From Gammaproteobacteria bacterium (GTDB lineage Bacteria > Pseudomonadota > Gammaproteobacteria > Xanthomonadales > SZUA-36): a stretch of 64,000 nt of DNA. Positions 56,096 to 64,000 of the stretch are shown here, piece by piece (position 1 is the first letter of the stretch; each line of letters opens with the position of its first letter). Location of the stretch: assembly GCA_024279945.1 (NCBI GenBank), contig JAJRRA010000033.1:1-64000 (forward strand). The letters are read 5' to 3'. The position numbers and the translations under genes are program-made. The notes under the pieces are model-generated. The model saw only the letters and a list, made by a program, of their open reading frames with translations. It was not told where the DNA came from and made no database searches.

Positions 56096-57509
56096 CCGCT
56101 GTACTGACAGTCAGCAAACCATCCTCCAGTTTAAGATCAGCCTTAATCTCGTCCTGACCGTGTTGACCGAAAACAATCACCTTGACCTTTGGCTTGCTTT
56201 CACCTGGCCATTTTGTCTGAAAACCACGAAATGAAAAGTGACGATTCTTGTCCTTTGCAAACTCTACAATGACTATTTTGCCTTGTGTCGTTTTGAAAAA
56301 ATAGGGTTCAAAGTCTCCCGTGGATTGCAAAACTACTTCCCCTTCATTCATCGGAATCAGCTGCGTATCCCCCACCAGGCCCATCAGGGTCTGCATAGCA
56401 TCACCTGCCTGGGTTCCACTGTCCCCCAAATTCCAGCCCCAAAAATTCACCCGCCCCTGGCACGGAGTGATCCCGAGTTCATGCCAGAGGTCTGTGTAAC
56501 GCGACAATACACTAATGGCCGTGGAGCCACCGGCACCGGCAAGAGCCCGTTTTCTTCCAATTTCTTCGGTAGACCAGATACCGCGGATACTCCCCTTCCC
56601 CAGCCATCGCCCATACAAGTCCCGCAGAGCAGTACGCCATTCCGGACCCGGGCTAGATACCATGTAATGAAGAGCGATGACATCAACAAACTCACTGACC
56701 TTCCGGCCTGCAAGTTGCGCAGAATAATCACCACGAATACGATAATTCAAAAGACTTTCGAGCCAGCTTATGGCGCGTTCGTTGTGCGCGTTGGCCAGGG
56801 TACCGAGAACAATTTTTATCCGGTTCTCATATGCCGGATTCTGTTTTCTGGCATTGATGATTGCCTGTGCCGTCGGCGCCAGAAAATATTCAGCATATAA
56901 AGAAATTACGTCGTCATTATTCCGCTTGAGCTTTTTCAGTTGATGTTTGAACTGTTTATTTTCCTGCCTGCGCTGCGTTCTGTCCCCCCGGTCCTTTTTT
57001 TGCATCAGACGGATATCGTCGATTGGGTCACGAGTAACGATTTCTTCGGAGCCCACCCACGAAGACATCGTTTCCACATAATGCCAACTGTTTATCTCAT
57101 TTCCGATCTGCCAGTACACCTGTCGTTGCGGGAAACGGGCAGCTACCGCGGTGGTTTGCTCAAACACCAATCGGCGCCAGCGTTCGCCCTTGTCATAGCG
57201 GATCATGCGCATATAGTTATCCACCAGATCAGCACGACGTCCGGAGCCCAGGCCGCCAACGGGCAGGATAAGATCCTTTGTATTCGTCACTGCCGCGAGT
57301 GATTGCAGGAGCGGCTGAAAATCGTAGGTTTGACCGGTTGACGCCTTCAACACAGCGAACCCGGTTTCGCCGCGAGACACACCGCGAACCGTATTGGCCC
57401 ACTCGACCTCCTCATCCTGTGCCTAGAGGTAGTCTGTCCATGTCCAGGACATCACCATGCCGGGAAAAGACACCGCGATCATCACGACTAAACTAATGAC
57501 ACGCCTCAT
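56046..57509 (-). pseudogene. Clan-A-like glycoside hydrolase, second paralogue, broken by TAG
   Basis: One frame runs from ATG 57509 to 56046 (487 codons plus stop) with a single in-frame TAG at 57423-57425, after 28 codons. Before it is a signal peptide and SWTWTDYL, matching PWTEYF in the paralogue at 49494; after it the domain continues with WQIGNEINS and GIWSTEEIGR, the same catalytic motifs. The frame is kept through the stop, so it is a point nonsense mutation (CAG to TAG is the simplest) and not a frameshift. A restart at GTG 57378-57380 would give 444 residues without a signal peptide. Confidence 0.8.
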
Positions 57510-57525
57510 GATGAAATGAAAACAC

Positions 57526-58845
57526 TCATGGGCGAGACAATGGTGCGAAGGATCTTTGTGCCGCCAGCGCCACTCCAACGACAATGGAAAGCGGCAACAT
57601 TAATGACGGCGCAGCCAGGGCATGCCCTGTCAGCGCAGAAAATAAAGCGAAGACAACCATGCCCTGGGCAGCCATCATCAAAGAGCGCATGTCTTTCCAG
57701 TCCTTATACTCCCGGACTGCCGCCTGCAGGCGAAAATATATGCTGGACCATAACCACAACAATAAAGCCAGGCCAACTAAACCCGTTTCACAAAGGGTGT
57801 GAAGGTAAGAATTATGAGCATTTCCGACTGAGAATATTTTTTTTCCTCCAAATGCCATATAAACAAAGCCCTCAATACCCACCAGTTCCAGCGAACTATC
57901 ATTATAGCGCCCAAACCCGATACCGAATATCGGACTCTGAGAAAAACGGCGTAGTGCGTAGGTCCAGAACATGACCCGGGCCAGGACATTATGCTGAGCA
58001 CCGATCAGATTCTCACCGCGCTTGTCACTGTCGTTCCTGACAGCCGGCTCGTAGTACCTGGAAGCATCAATTTGCTCAACGACATCTTCAATTAAATCAG
58101 CATTGAAAAGATTGGCTGTACGATTCCACGTGTGTGGAAGCAATAGCGGCGTTAATAAGGCAAATACAGTCAGAGCAATGACTCCACCGATCATAACCCT
58201 CTTGTTTCGCATTTTTACGATGTACCACACAAACACCACCAGGAATGCCAACATCGCTTCACGTGAGGCCGATGCCAGCATGGGGATCACCATTAACCAT
58301 CCGATAAAGTGGATAAACCGATTACCGCTCAGATGTCCGAACAAAATTAGAAAAACGCTTAATACACCAAAAAAGGTTCCCCCGCCCGTATGAGAAGTCA
58401 GAAAACCCACATAGTTCCCGGCCAGGCCTTCCGAAAGAAAAGAAGCTCCTGTAACCATCCAGACAATACAAAAAAACAGGGATGCCAGTGCAATATGAAA
58501 AATGGTTTTGACCAGGGTCTCAACGCTACTCCATTGAATGACAGCAGCCCCAAAAAAGAACAAGGGGCTGTAACTGATCAGGACACGCCCGTCGCCATTT
58601 AAAAAAAGTGGATTCAGCAAATCGAGGGGAACGATAGAGCCTACCAACAAACCACTAAATACCCAATAAGTAATATTCAGCAACAAAATCACCGTGATCC
58701 GGTCAAGGCGCGCACGACTCGAAACAGCGAAAAGAATACCGGTGAGGATAAAAGACAGGCCAAGTGCGATGGGCAGAACCAGAGAAAGCAAAAAGGTGCC
58801 CCACAGAACCAGCACCGTTACCACTTCGGTGATCCGGGTATTCAC
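57526..58845 (-). CDS. O-antigen ligase/polymerase family protein (Wzy-like)
   Basis: 439 residues with about twelve membrane helices. The Wzy_C region has a large periplasmic loop and then FGIGFGRYNDSSLE and GNAHNSYLHTLCETGLVGL, the conserved block of O-antigen ligases and polymerases. In this locus it most likely polymerises the repeat unit. GTG 58845, which overlaps the previous stop as GTGA and has AAGG upstream, is preferred to TTG 58875. Confidence 0.88.
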   Translation of the reverse strand: MNTRITEVVTVLVLWGTFLLSLVLPIALGLSFILTGILFAVSSRARLDRITVILLLNITYWVFSGLLVGSIVPLDLLNPLFLNGDGRVLISYSPLFFFGAAVIQWSSVETLVKTIFHIALASLFFCIVWMVTGASFLSEGLAGNYVGFLTSHTGGGTFFGVLSVFLILFGHLSGNRFIHFIGWLMVIPMLASASREAMLAFLVVFVWYIVKMRNKRVMIGGVIALTVFALLTPLLLPHTWNRTANLFNADLIEDVVEQIDASRYYEPAVRNDSDKRGENLIGAQHNVLARVMFWTYALRRFSQSPIFGIGFGRYNDSSLELVGIEGFVYMAFGGKKIFSVGNAHNSYLHTLCETGLVGLALLLWLWSSIYFRLQAAVREYKDWKDMRSLMMAAQGMVVFALFSALTGHALAAPSLMLPLSIVVGVALAAQRSFAPLSRP

Positions 58846-59951
58846 AACTGCCTTTTCCCAATCAGTCTCAGGCAAAGACTACGATATTCAGCCGCAACGG
58901 CAGGCCAGTCATAGCGGCTGAGAATCTCTGCTTTGATGGGATCAGCCGCGAGAGAATAAGTGCTGTTTTGCAGTAGTTGCTCAATCCCGTGAGCCATATC
59001 CCTAATATCATGAGGATCCACGTAGACATCAATTGCCTCACCGTATATTTCATGAAAAACCGGGATGTCCGATGCCATCACGGGCTTGCCCATCAACAAT
59101 GCCTCCCCGATCGGCAGTCCGAACCCCTCCAGAAAGGAGGCCAGTAACAGTCCCCTGGCGCCGGCCAGAACAGACCACTTCTGCTCATCATCCACATAGC
59201 CGAGTCAATCAACATACTGTTTATCCTGTGAAGTATCGACCGCCCGGAAAATATCCTTGTCCCCCCCCACAATCACCAGGTGATGAGGGGCATCCGGATG
59301 TTCATGACGATAGTGACGGAAAGCCTCCAACATGCCCTTGAGGTTCTTCCGTGGATTTCGCGATCCCAGGAAAAGCAGGTAGGGATAAGCCGGTCGATAC
59401 GGAACAATCCCTTGTGGCGCAGGATCCAGACCGTTTGGTATTACTTCAATAAGATCCAGCGATGAAAAGGCCTGCTTCAATTGCACGGCTGAAGTCTGCG
59501 ATACGGTGACGACCTGGCATTTCCGCCAGTTGGACAACCGTATCAACAGGCTCAGGTAGACGGAAAACGCTCGTGTAAACCACCCGGTATCCAAAAAGCT
59601 GCTGTCATGCACCAAAAGGATCTGCGGTGCCCGCACACGGCGCAATACTGCACAGGAATTGGTCAGATTAAGAACCAGATCATAGTCTCCAGAATTCAGT
59701 ACCCGTGGTAGATGCCATTGTTCCCACCAAAGTTTGGCAACTCCCCCCGGGGGCTTCCCTTCACGCTGAAAACAGATGTGAACATTATCCGGCATCCTGG
59801 GCAGCACTCCGGCGGAGGGCCTGTCGGGCAACCACAAATCAAAATGCCAGTCGACCTGAGCGGCCAGATAACAAATAATATTGAGACCAACGCGGACTGC
59901 CCCACCTGGATTGATCGTCGCCAGGGATTTTCCATTTACGGCAATTTTCAT
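58842..59951 (-). pseudogene. Group-1 glycosyltransferase broken by an in-frame TGA
   Basis: One frame from ATG 59951 to 58842 (368 residues if read through) with a single TGA at 59205-59207. The first 248 codons are the N-terminal GT-B domain (MKIAVNGKSLATINPGGAV; LFLGSRNPRKNLKGMLEAF). The frame resumes as LGYVDDEQKWSVLAGARGLL and FLEGFGLPIGEALLMGKPVM, the sugar-nucleotide part. TGA sits where a hydrophobic or Trp residue is expected, so TGG to TGA is the simplest cause. The truncated product lacks the C-terminal catalytic half. Confidence 0.85.
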
Positions 59952-60910
59952 CCCAACGATTCAGTTGCCGGAATGTCAACCATACGCAAGTTGCCGAGTA
60001 TTCCCCATAATTCACCACAAACATCGGATACCAGTGCCTGCTCATTGGCATCGAGCAAGTTACGCCAGTACTGATTCATCGAAGCAAGATCACGCTTGCG
60101 ATCGTGCGCCCTTTCACCTGTGGGTACCTGCGGTCCGCCACGTTTGCCCTGGTAGCGGTCGACAACACCTTGCCTGACGGTTTGCGTCCAGGAAAGCCCC
60201 AAACGGTCAAATAGTGCAGCATATACGGTTGTTGGTCTTTGAATCAATTCATCGAGAGACAAGCCGATCAACCCACCCTCCAGCGTTAGCAAGCTTTGAA
60301 GGCTATTATAGATGACAAACCATAGCAATGCGGCATTGACCACAGGCTCATTTCTGCGTATCCATATCTGTTTTTCGAACGGAAATTTCTCCTGAGTGGA
60401 TGATTGCATCCGGGTCAATATCTCATCCAGGTCGAAGGCCCAGCCCATGCGCTTGAAACTGGCTGCGACTGCCCATGGATTTCGCAGAGTCACAACAACC
60501 GGTATCCCGTGAACTTCATGCAGATGGCGTGCGGCCAGAGAGGCAAATGGGTCCTTCCAGATCAGGGTGTCAAGACCAGGCGTCCAGCGGCAGCGACGAT
60601 AGCTGTTAAGTGCCCGCCCGCCCAGCATTTTTTTGACCAGGCGCCGCAAGCCTCTTTCACGGGGAAATATTCCTGGTTTGTAACTCAGTTGCAATGCCCG
60701 TATATCCGCTACCCATCGGTCAAATGATGCCACTGTAACTTCACCGCCACCGGGGAAAGCAAAATAGTGCGGTACATCATTCAGTCCAACAAGGTAATTC
60801 AAGGGCTCGTGTAATACGCCTGCTCCAGCGGCAGTGGCCAGCACTTCACCTACCGCGGTGGTTCCACTACGCGGCATACCAGTCACCAGGATAAGGCGTT
60901 TAGTCGCCAT
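59948..60910 (-). CDS. Sulfotransferase
   Basis: 320 residues. P-loop ILVTGMPRSGTTAVGEVLA at the very N-terminus and VVVTLRNPWAVAASFKRM as the second PAPS contact. It is intact and belongs to the Sulfotransfer_3 type. Start ATG 60910 is preferred to the TTG one codon earlier. Four-base overlap with the broken glycosyltransferase gene places it in the same operon. Third sulfotransferase of the locus. Confidence 0.86.
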   Translation of the reverse strand: MATKRLILVTGMPRSGTTAVGEVLATAAGAGVLHEPLNYLVGLNDVPHYFAFPGGGEVTVASFDRWVADIRALQLSYKPGIFPRERGLRRLVKKMLGGRALNSYRRCRWTPGLDTLIWKDPFASLAARHLHEVHGIPVVVTLRNPWAVAASFKRMGWAFDLDEILTRMQSSTQEKFPFEKQIWIRRNEPVVNAALLWFVIYNSLQSLLTLEGGLIGLSLDELIQRPTTVYAALFDRLGLSWTQTVRQGVVDRYQGKRGGPQVPTGERAHDRKRDLASMNQYWRNLLDANEQALVSDVCGELWGILGNLRMVDIPATESLG

Positions 60911-62306
60911 CAACTATCCTGTGGCCTTTGCTGTTCCCCCGCGTCAGGGAGTCACGTATTAAACCACGCAGTTCCTGCATGATCGCTCGCCTGTTTTGAG
61001 TGTTCATAAAATAGGATGGGGCAAGAATATAGCAGGATATGCCGGTCAATTTTTTCGCTGTCAGGGTAATTACGATATTGACACCGGCCGTTGACAGTGA
61101 AAAGGCCAGAGCAACTCCGATGATACCCATGCCAGGCGCAGCAAGTAAGCCACCCAGTATTGCACACAGCCCACCGATAACCCTTATCGGCAACAATATA
61201 CGCTCATGCCCGGTCATCATCATTAATTGTTGCCCCGACCCTGAAGCTGCCGAAACAAACAGACCACCAAGAAGAATCATCAGTATTGGATAGGCTCCAC
61301 GGTATGTTTCGCCGAATATCCAGGCAACAAACGACTCGCCGACCAGCAGTAAGATAATGATAATCAGTGCGAACGGCACAACTGCGAGCGTCGATACAAG
61401 ACGCATGATCTTCTCAAGTCTCAGCTTTTCTTTTTGCGCATACAACTTTGCAATTACGGGCGACAATACCGTGCCCAGGACAAACATCTGCAAAACGACC
61501 ATTCCTTTCAGCCTTAAGGCCACGCCGTAAAATGCGATATCTCTCTGATCAAACAGGCTGCCAACCAGCACCATGTCTCCCTGGGTCAACAGCATGTTTG
61601 TTAATGCGATCAGAAATAGCGGCCAGGCGATGGTCCCGATCTCAGAAACACGTATAGATCCATCCCCTTTGAAATTTCTCAGTCTCGCCCGCAAAAATAC
61701 GAGCGACACCAGCAAGCCGATGGTAGCTCCTGCAATGCTGAATACCACCACATCCCCAAGGTGTGGTGTGGCTTGCCGGGCATATAGAAACAGAAACAGG
61801 ACGAGTGTCGCGAGGGTTGAGATAAAACCATTAAAGGTGGCCGCTAGCCTTACCGCGTGCATACCACGAAAGATAAAGGCAATCTGTGACCTGAGGCCAA
61901 CGATGACAATCCACACAGCAATTAATCCGCTCAGCTCCATAGCTGCCGGAGAATCAAAGAAGCGAGTAAACAACAACTCACCAAGGTATAAGTAATACGT
62001 CAACGAAAATAGTAGTGCGATAACTAACACGCCAAACAAGGTAAATCGCGCTGTTTGTCGCCCTCTCCCTAAGCGCCCAAGTGCTTCTGCTTCAGCAATC
62101 AAACGAATCGCAGCAGCGCCCTGGCCGCCCCTGACAAGGTTTGAACAAATGGTGACAACCGAATAAATAAGAAAATAATATGCAAGATTTTCGGGATCCA
62201 GCAGTCGCGCGAGAATCGCGCTGACTGCAATACCGAACAGGGCATTACCCACCCGCATACCCATGACCCATATCGTGCTTCTAAAAAGGTAGCGGCCGAT
62301 TTTCAC
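60900..62306 (-). CDS. Polysaccharide flippase (Wzx family)
   Basis: 468 residues with about 12-14 membrane helices. The family's start is recognisable: RSTIWVMGMRVGNALFGIAV, then RLLDPENLAYYFLIYSVV and GQGAAAIRLIAEA. It moves the lipid-linked repeat unit across the inner membrane. The start is GTG 62306, with only a weak ribosome site. It overlaps the sulfotransferase start by 11 bases. Confidence 0.88.
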   Translation of the reverse strand: MKIGRYLFRSTIWVMGMRVGNALFGIAVSAILARLLDPENLAYYFLIYSVVTICSNLVRGGQGAAAIRLIAEAEALGRLGRGRQTARFTLFGVLVIALLFSLTYYLYLGELLFTRFFDSPAAMELSGLIAVWIVIVGLRSQIAFIFRGMHAVRLAATFNGFISTLATLVLFLFLYARQATPHLGDVVVFSIAGATIGLLVSLVFLRARLRNFKGDGSIRVSEIGTIAWPLFLIALTNMLLTQGDMVLVGSLFDQRDIAFYGVALRLKGMVVLQMFVLGTVLSPVIAKLYAQKEKLRLEKIMRLVSTLAVVPFALIIIILLLVGESFVAWIFGETYRGAYPILMILLGGLFVSAASGSGQQLMMMTGHERILLPIRVIGGLCAILGGLLAAPGMGIIGVALAFSLSTAGVNIVITLTAKKLTGISCYILAPSYFMNTQNRRAIMQELRGLIRDSLTRGNSKGHRIVDGD

Positions 62307-62371
62307 GAATCTGCAACTAATAGACCAAAATAGCGGAGCATCTGCAAGGAATGCCAGGTGGCAGTGCCAAA

Positions 62372-63259
62372 CTAACCACTGTTGTTTTCAATTGGCGGAC
62401 AATCGAGAAATCTGGTCATATGCTTGAGATGGACACTGGCAGGATCACGCCGGTACTCATCAGATAATAACGACACATACTGTCGGACCATCAGGGAGAC
62501 ACGATCTTCCCGTTCCATATCCTCTCTACCTTGATCCAGGGGTGGATAAAAAATCACCTTGATGTGACCAGACCGTTCAATATGCGTAAAAACAGGGATC
62601 ACATCAGCACCACTCGTCAAAGCCAGCTCGGCATAACTTTTTGAAAAATTTCGCATTCGACCAAAAATTGGATGTACTGTAACTGCCTTTCCGTGCGCTC
62701 CGTCGCCCATAGTATGAAATACTTTGCCGGACTTTATGGCCTTTATGGCAACGAAGATATCTTTCGCAAAAAAATGGCTTTTTCTCAACGGTTGTGTCGA
62801 TATGTTTTCCCACTCAGGAAGATCAAGCCCATCGTAAAAAACGTTAGTAGCGATCGACTGTATCTGATAACCCATCCGACTCAGGAGTTGGGGAACAACT
62901 CTTGGTATACCATAGTGGCTGTTTATTACTATCAAACGCCTGTTATTGTGATAACTATCCTCAATGTGTCTTGCACCGTTGATCTGGATCCATTTCTTCG
63001 CGCATTCATCATAAGCACGACTAATGGCGGTCAGTCGCCAGGCGACAAACTTACCTGAAACCAGTGATTGAGCTAAGGCTTACTCAGCATCCACCGTGGA
63101 TCCGATGGCATCCAAAAACTTCCTGATCACCCTTACTCTAGAGCGGAAAAACAGCCGTCTCAGAGTCTTGCAGCCATACAACAAAGACAATAGGTATGAT
63201 CCCAAACCATAAGGAATCATGCTCGATAAGCGCAATAACAAAATCCGAAAATGTTTCAT
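62372..63259 (-). pseudogene. HtrB-like acyltransferase broken by an in-frame TAA
   Basis: One frame from ATG 63259 to 62372 (294 residues if read through) with a single TAA at 63080-63082 after 59 codons. Start MKHFRILLLRLSSMIPYGLG and a Arg-rich segment are typical of LpxL/HtrB-type lysophospholipid acyltransferases. After the stop the frame goes on as ALAQSLVSGKFVAWRLTA and has RRLIVINSHYGIPRVVPQLL (the HxG site) and GADVIPVFTHIE. CAA to TAA is the simplest cause. A restart inside the gene (about 187 residues from 62935) would lack the N-terminal part. Confidence 0.72.
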
Positions 63260-63271
63260 ATTTTCGAGTGA

Positions 63272-63517
63272 TCAAGCCAATTTGCGTTCAACAAATCTTG
63301 CTAGCATAGTGATCGAACTAAAATTTTCCGGAGTAATGTCTTCTTCTACAAGTTCAATCTGATAATTATTTTCTACATAGGTGATTAATCCCAAATAAGC
63401 CAGGGAATCGAGCACTTCTCTTTCTATCAGGTCGTAGTCATCTGAAAAATCTGTTGGTACCTGTTTCTTCAGGCTGATATTGGTAATATATTCACGCAGT
63501 TCGTCGCGCAGGCTCAT
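63272..63517 (-). CDS. Acyl carrier protein
   Basis: 81 residues, acidic and helical. The phosphopantetheine serine is Ser38 in EREVLDSLAYLGL (DSL motif), and FSSITMLARFVERK forms the last helix. ATG 63517 is chosen because AAGGAG lies seven bases upstream; an ATG two codons earlier is too close to it. It lies 12 bases upstream of the broken acyltransferase, so the two probably formed an acyl-transfer pair with the AMP-ligase at 51023. 63524-63796 holds no gene I can support. Confidence 0.85.
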   Translation of the reverse strand: MSLRDELREYITNISLKKQVPTDFSDDYDLIEREVLDSLAYLGLITYVENNYQIELVEEDITPENFSSITMLARFVERKLA

Positions 63518-63796
63518 TGCCATACTCCTTCATTATTTCGATGCTAATAATATTTTATCGAACCCCAAACTCGGGTACAGCCTATTAACCTGACCCACGA
63601 CATATCGTCCCAGCTAGCTAATTCCTGCGCAGAATATCATACTTTCAGCAGGCCCCGTCCGGTCATCTTTCTACCATCTGAAGGCCACAGGATTTCTGGG
63701 GAAATCTTGTTTACCTGTTGACATATCTGTGCCAATTACCTTGCTGTTACTGGAATGGACAGTTGCCTGGATTAGCCGCGATACATCCTCCATCTT

Positions 63797-64000
63797 TTAT
63801 TGTTGAGTCGCTACAAACTCCAACTCAATTTTCTTCTCTGTGTTTATTATTTTGCTGTAGAAGGAACCATCACTTTTATTATGCACAATGTTTTCAAACG
63901 GAAGCCTGTATGCATCGCGACCAACGACAAATGTTGTAAAATAATCATGTAAGCGTAATACTTCTTCAGGGCTGCTGACAGCTATTGCATAGTGCCAGAT
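63797..64000 (-). CDS. C-terminal part of a gene running off the window
   Basis: 67 codons and a TAA stop (63797-63799), open to the edge. The visible text HYAIAVSSPEEVLRLHDYF and then RLPFENIVHNKSDGSFYSK and KIELEFVAT is protein-like and could be the last repeat of a glyoxalase/VOC-type fold, but that is a weak guess. Same strand as the acyl carrier protein, 280 bases upstream of it. No start can be given. Confidence 0.55.
   Translation of the reverse strand: MWHYAIAVSSPEEVLRLHDYFTTFVVGRDAYRLPFENIVHNKSDGSFYSKIINTEKKIELEFVATQQ

Noticed and set aside
58842-59951. Two separate glycosyltransferase genes
   Set aside because: The 117- and 248-residue pieces lie in the same frame, separated only by TGA, and together give one normal GT-B enzyme.
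56046-63259. Codon reassignment or suppressor decoding to explain in-frame stops
   Set aside because: TAG, TGA and TAA are each used once as the internal stop, while all three also end intact genes in the window. Independent nonsense mutations explain it better.
63718-63939. A 73-codon plus-strand frame at the window end
   Set aside because: It is antisense to the more protein-like C-terminal fragment read on the minus strand.
45950-64000. Exosortase / PEP-CTERM system
   Set aside because: The AMP-ligase, acyl carrier protein and polysaccharide genes recall such loci, but no exosortase and no PEP-CTERM protein is visible in the window. It could only be revived by genes beyond the right edge.

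Overview
The window looks like chromosomal DNA of a free-living, respiring gammaproteobacterium. The evidence is the cbb3 oxidase locus with a HiPIP, the clpS-clpA / infA / mnmA-hflD gene set, and a dif site whose XerD arm is identical to that of E. coli. I cannot name a genus from sequence alone. A dif site also places the window in the replication terminus region.

Layout. 1-9748: a degenerate receiver protein and a HiPIP, followed by ccoNOQP, a small membrane protein, ccoG, a short fixH-like gene, ccoI, ccoS and a SafE-like gene. Most of these overlap by a few bases, and together they build and metallate a high-affinity cbb3 oxidase. 9851-16140: a beta-barrel-like protein, an MFS transporter, a convergent fructosamine-kinase / LMW-phosphatase pair, an AI-2E family permease and an MscS-type channel. 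16205-22694: a complete filamentous-phage (Inovirus) prophage of about 6.5 kb inserted exactly in dif. It carries Zot/pI, pVI, pIII, pVIII, small coat-like proteins, an ssDNA-binding protein, a II/X replication protein and a divergent regulator, but no integrase. 22900-45687: arginase, two tandem paralogous LssY_C-type lipoproteins, a zinc-free medium-chain oxidoreductase, a DUF5678-like/retropepsin pair, tRNA-Leu, tRNA-Cys and tRNA-Gly, mmuM, a DUF885 protein, infA, clpA/clpS, mnmA/hflD, acnA and the large helicase lhr. Several families of palindromic and tandem repeats lie between these genes.

45950-64000 (continuing past the end): an exopolysaccharide locus. It has Wza-like and Wzz-like export proteins, a polyprenyl-P sugar transferase, glycosyltransferases, a Wzx flippase, a Wzy-like polymerase/ligase, two paralogous clan-A-like glycoside hydrolases, three sulfotransferases, an AMP-forming acyl ligase, an acyl carrier protein and an HtrB-like acyltransferase. 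The set suggests a sulfated, possibly acylated polysaccharide. Three genes of the minus-strand half each carry one in-frame stop (TAA, TGA and TAG), and every one is explained by a single C-to-T type change, so the locus appears to be decaying in this genome.

The most notable observations are: (1) the dif-integrated inovirus, in which integration itself supplies the stop codon of the phage regulator; (2) the triple nonsense pattern in the polysaccharide locus; (3) a repeat hairpin that encodes the C-terminus of Lhr; and (4) a receiver protein with Glu in place of the phospho-Asp in front of the HiPIP/cbb3 locus.
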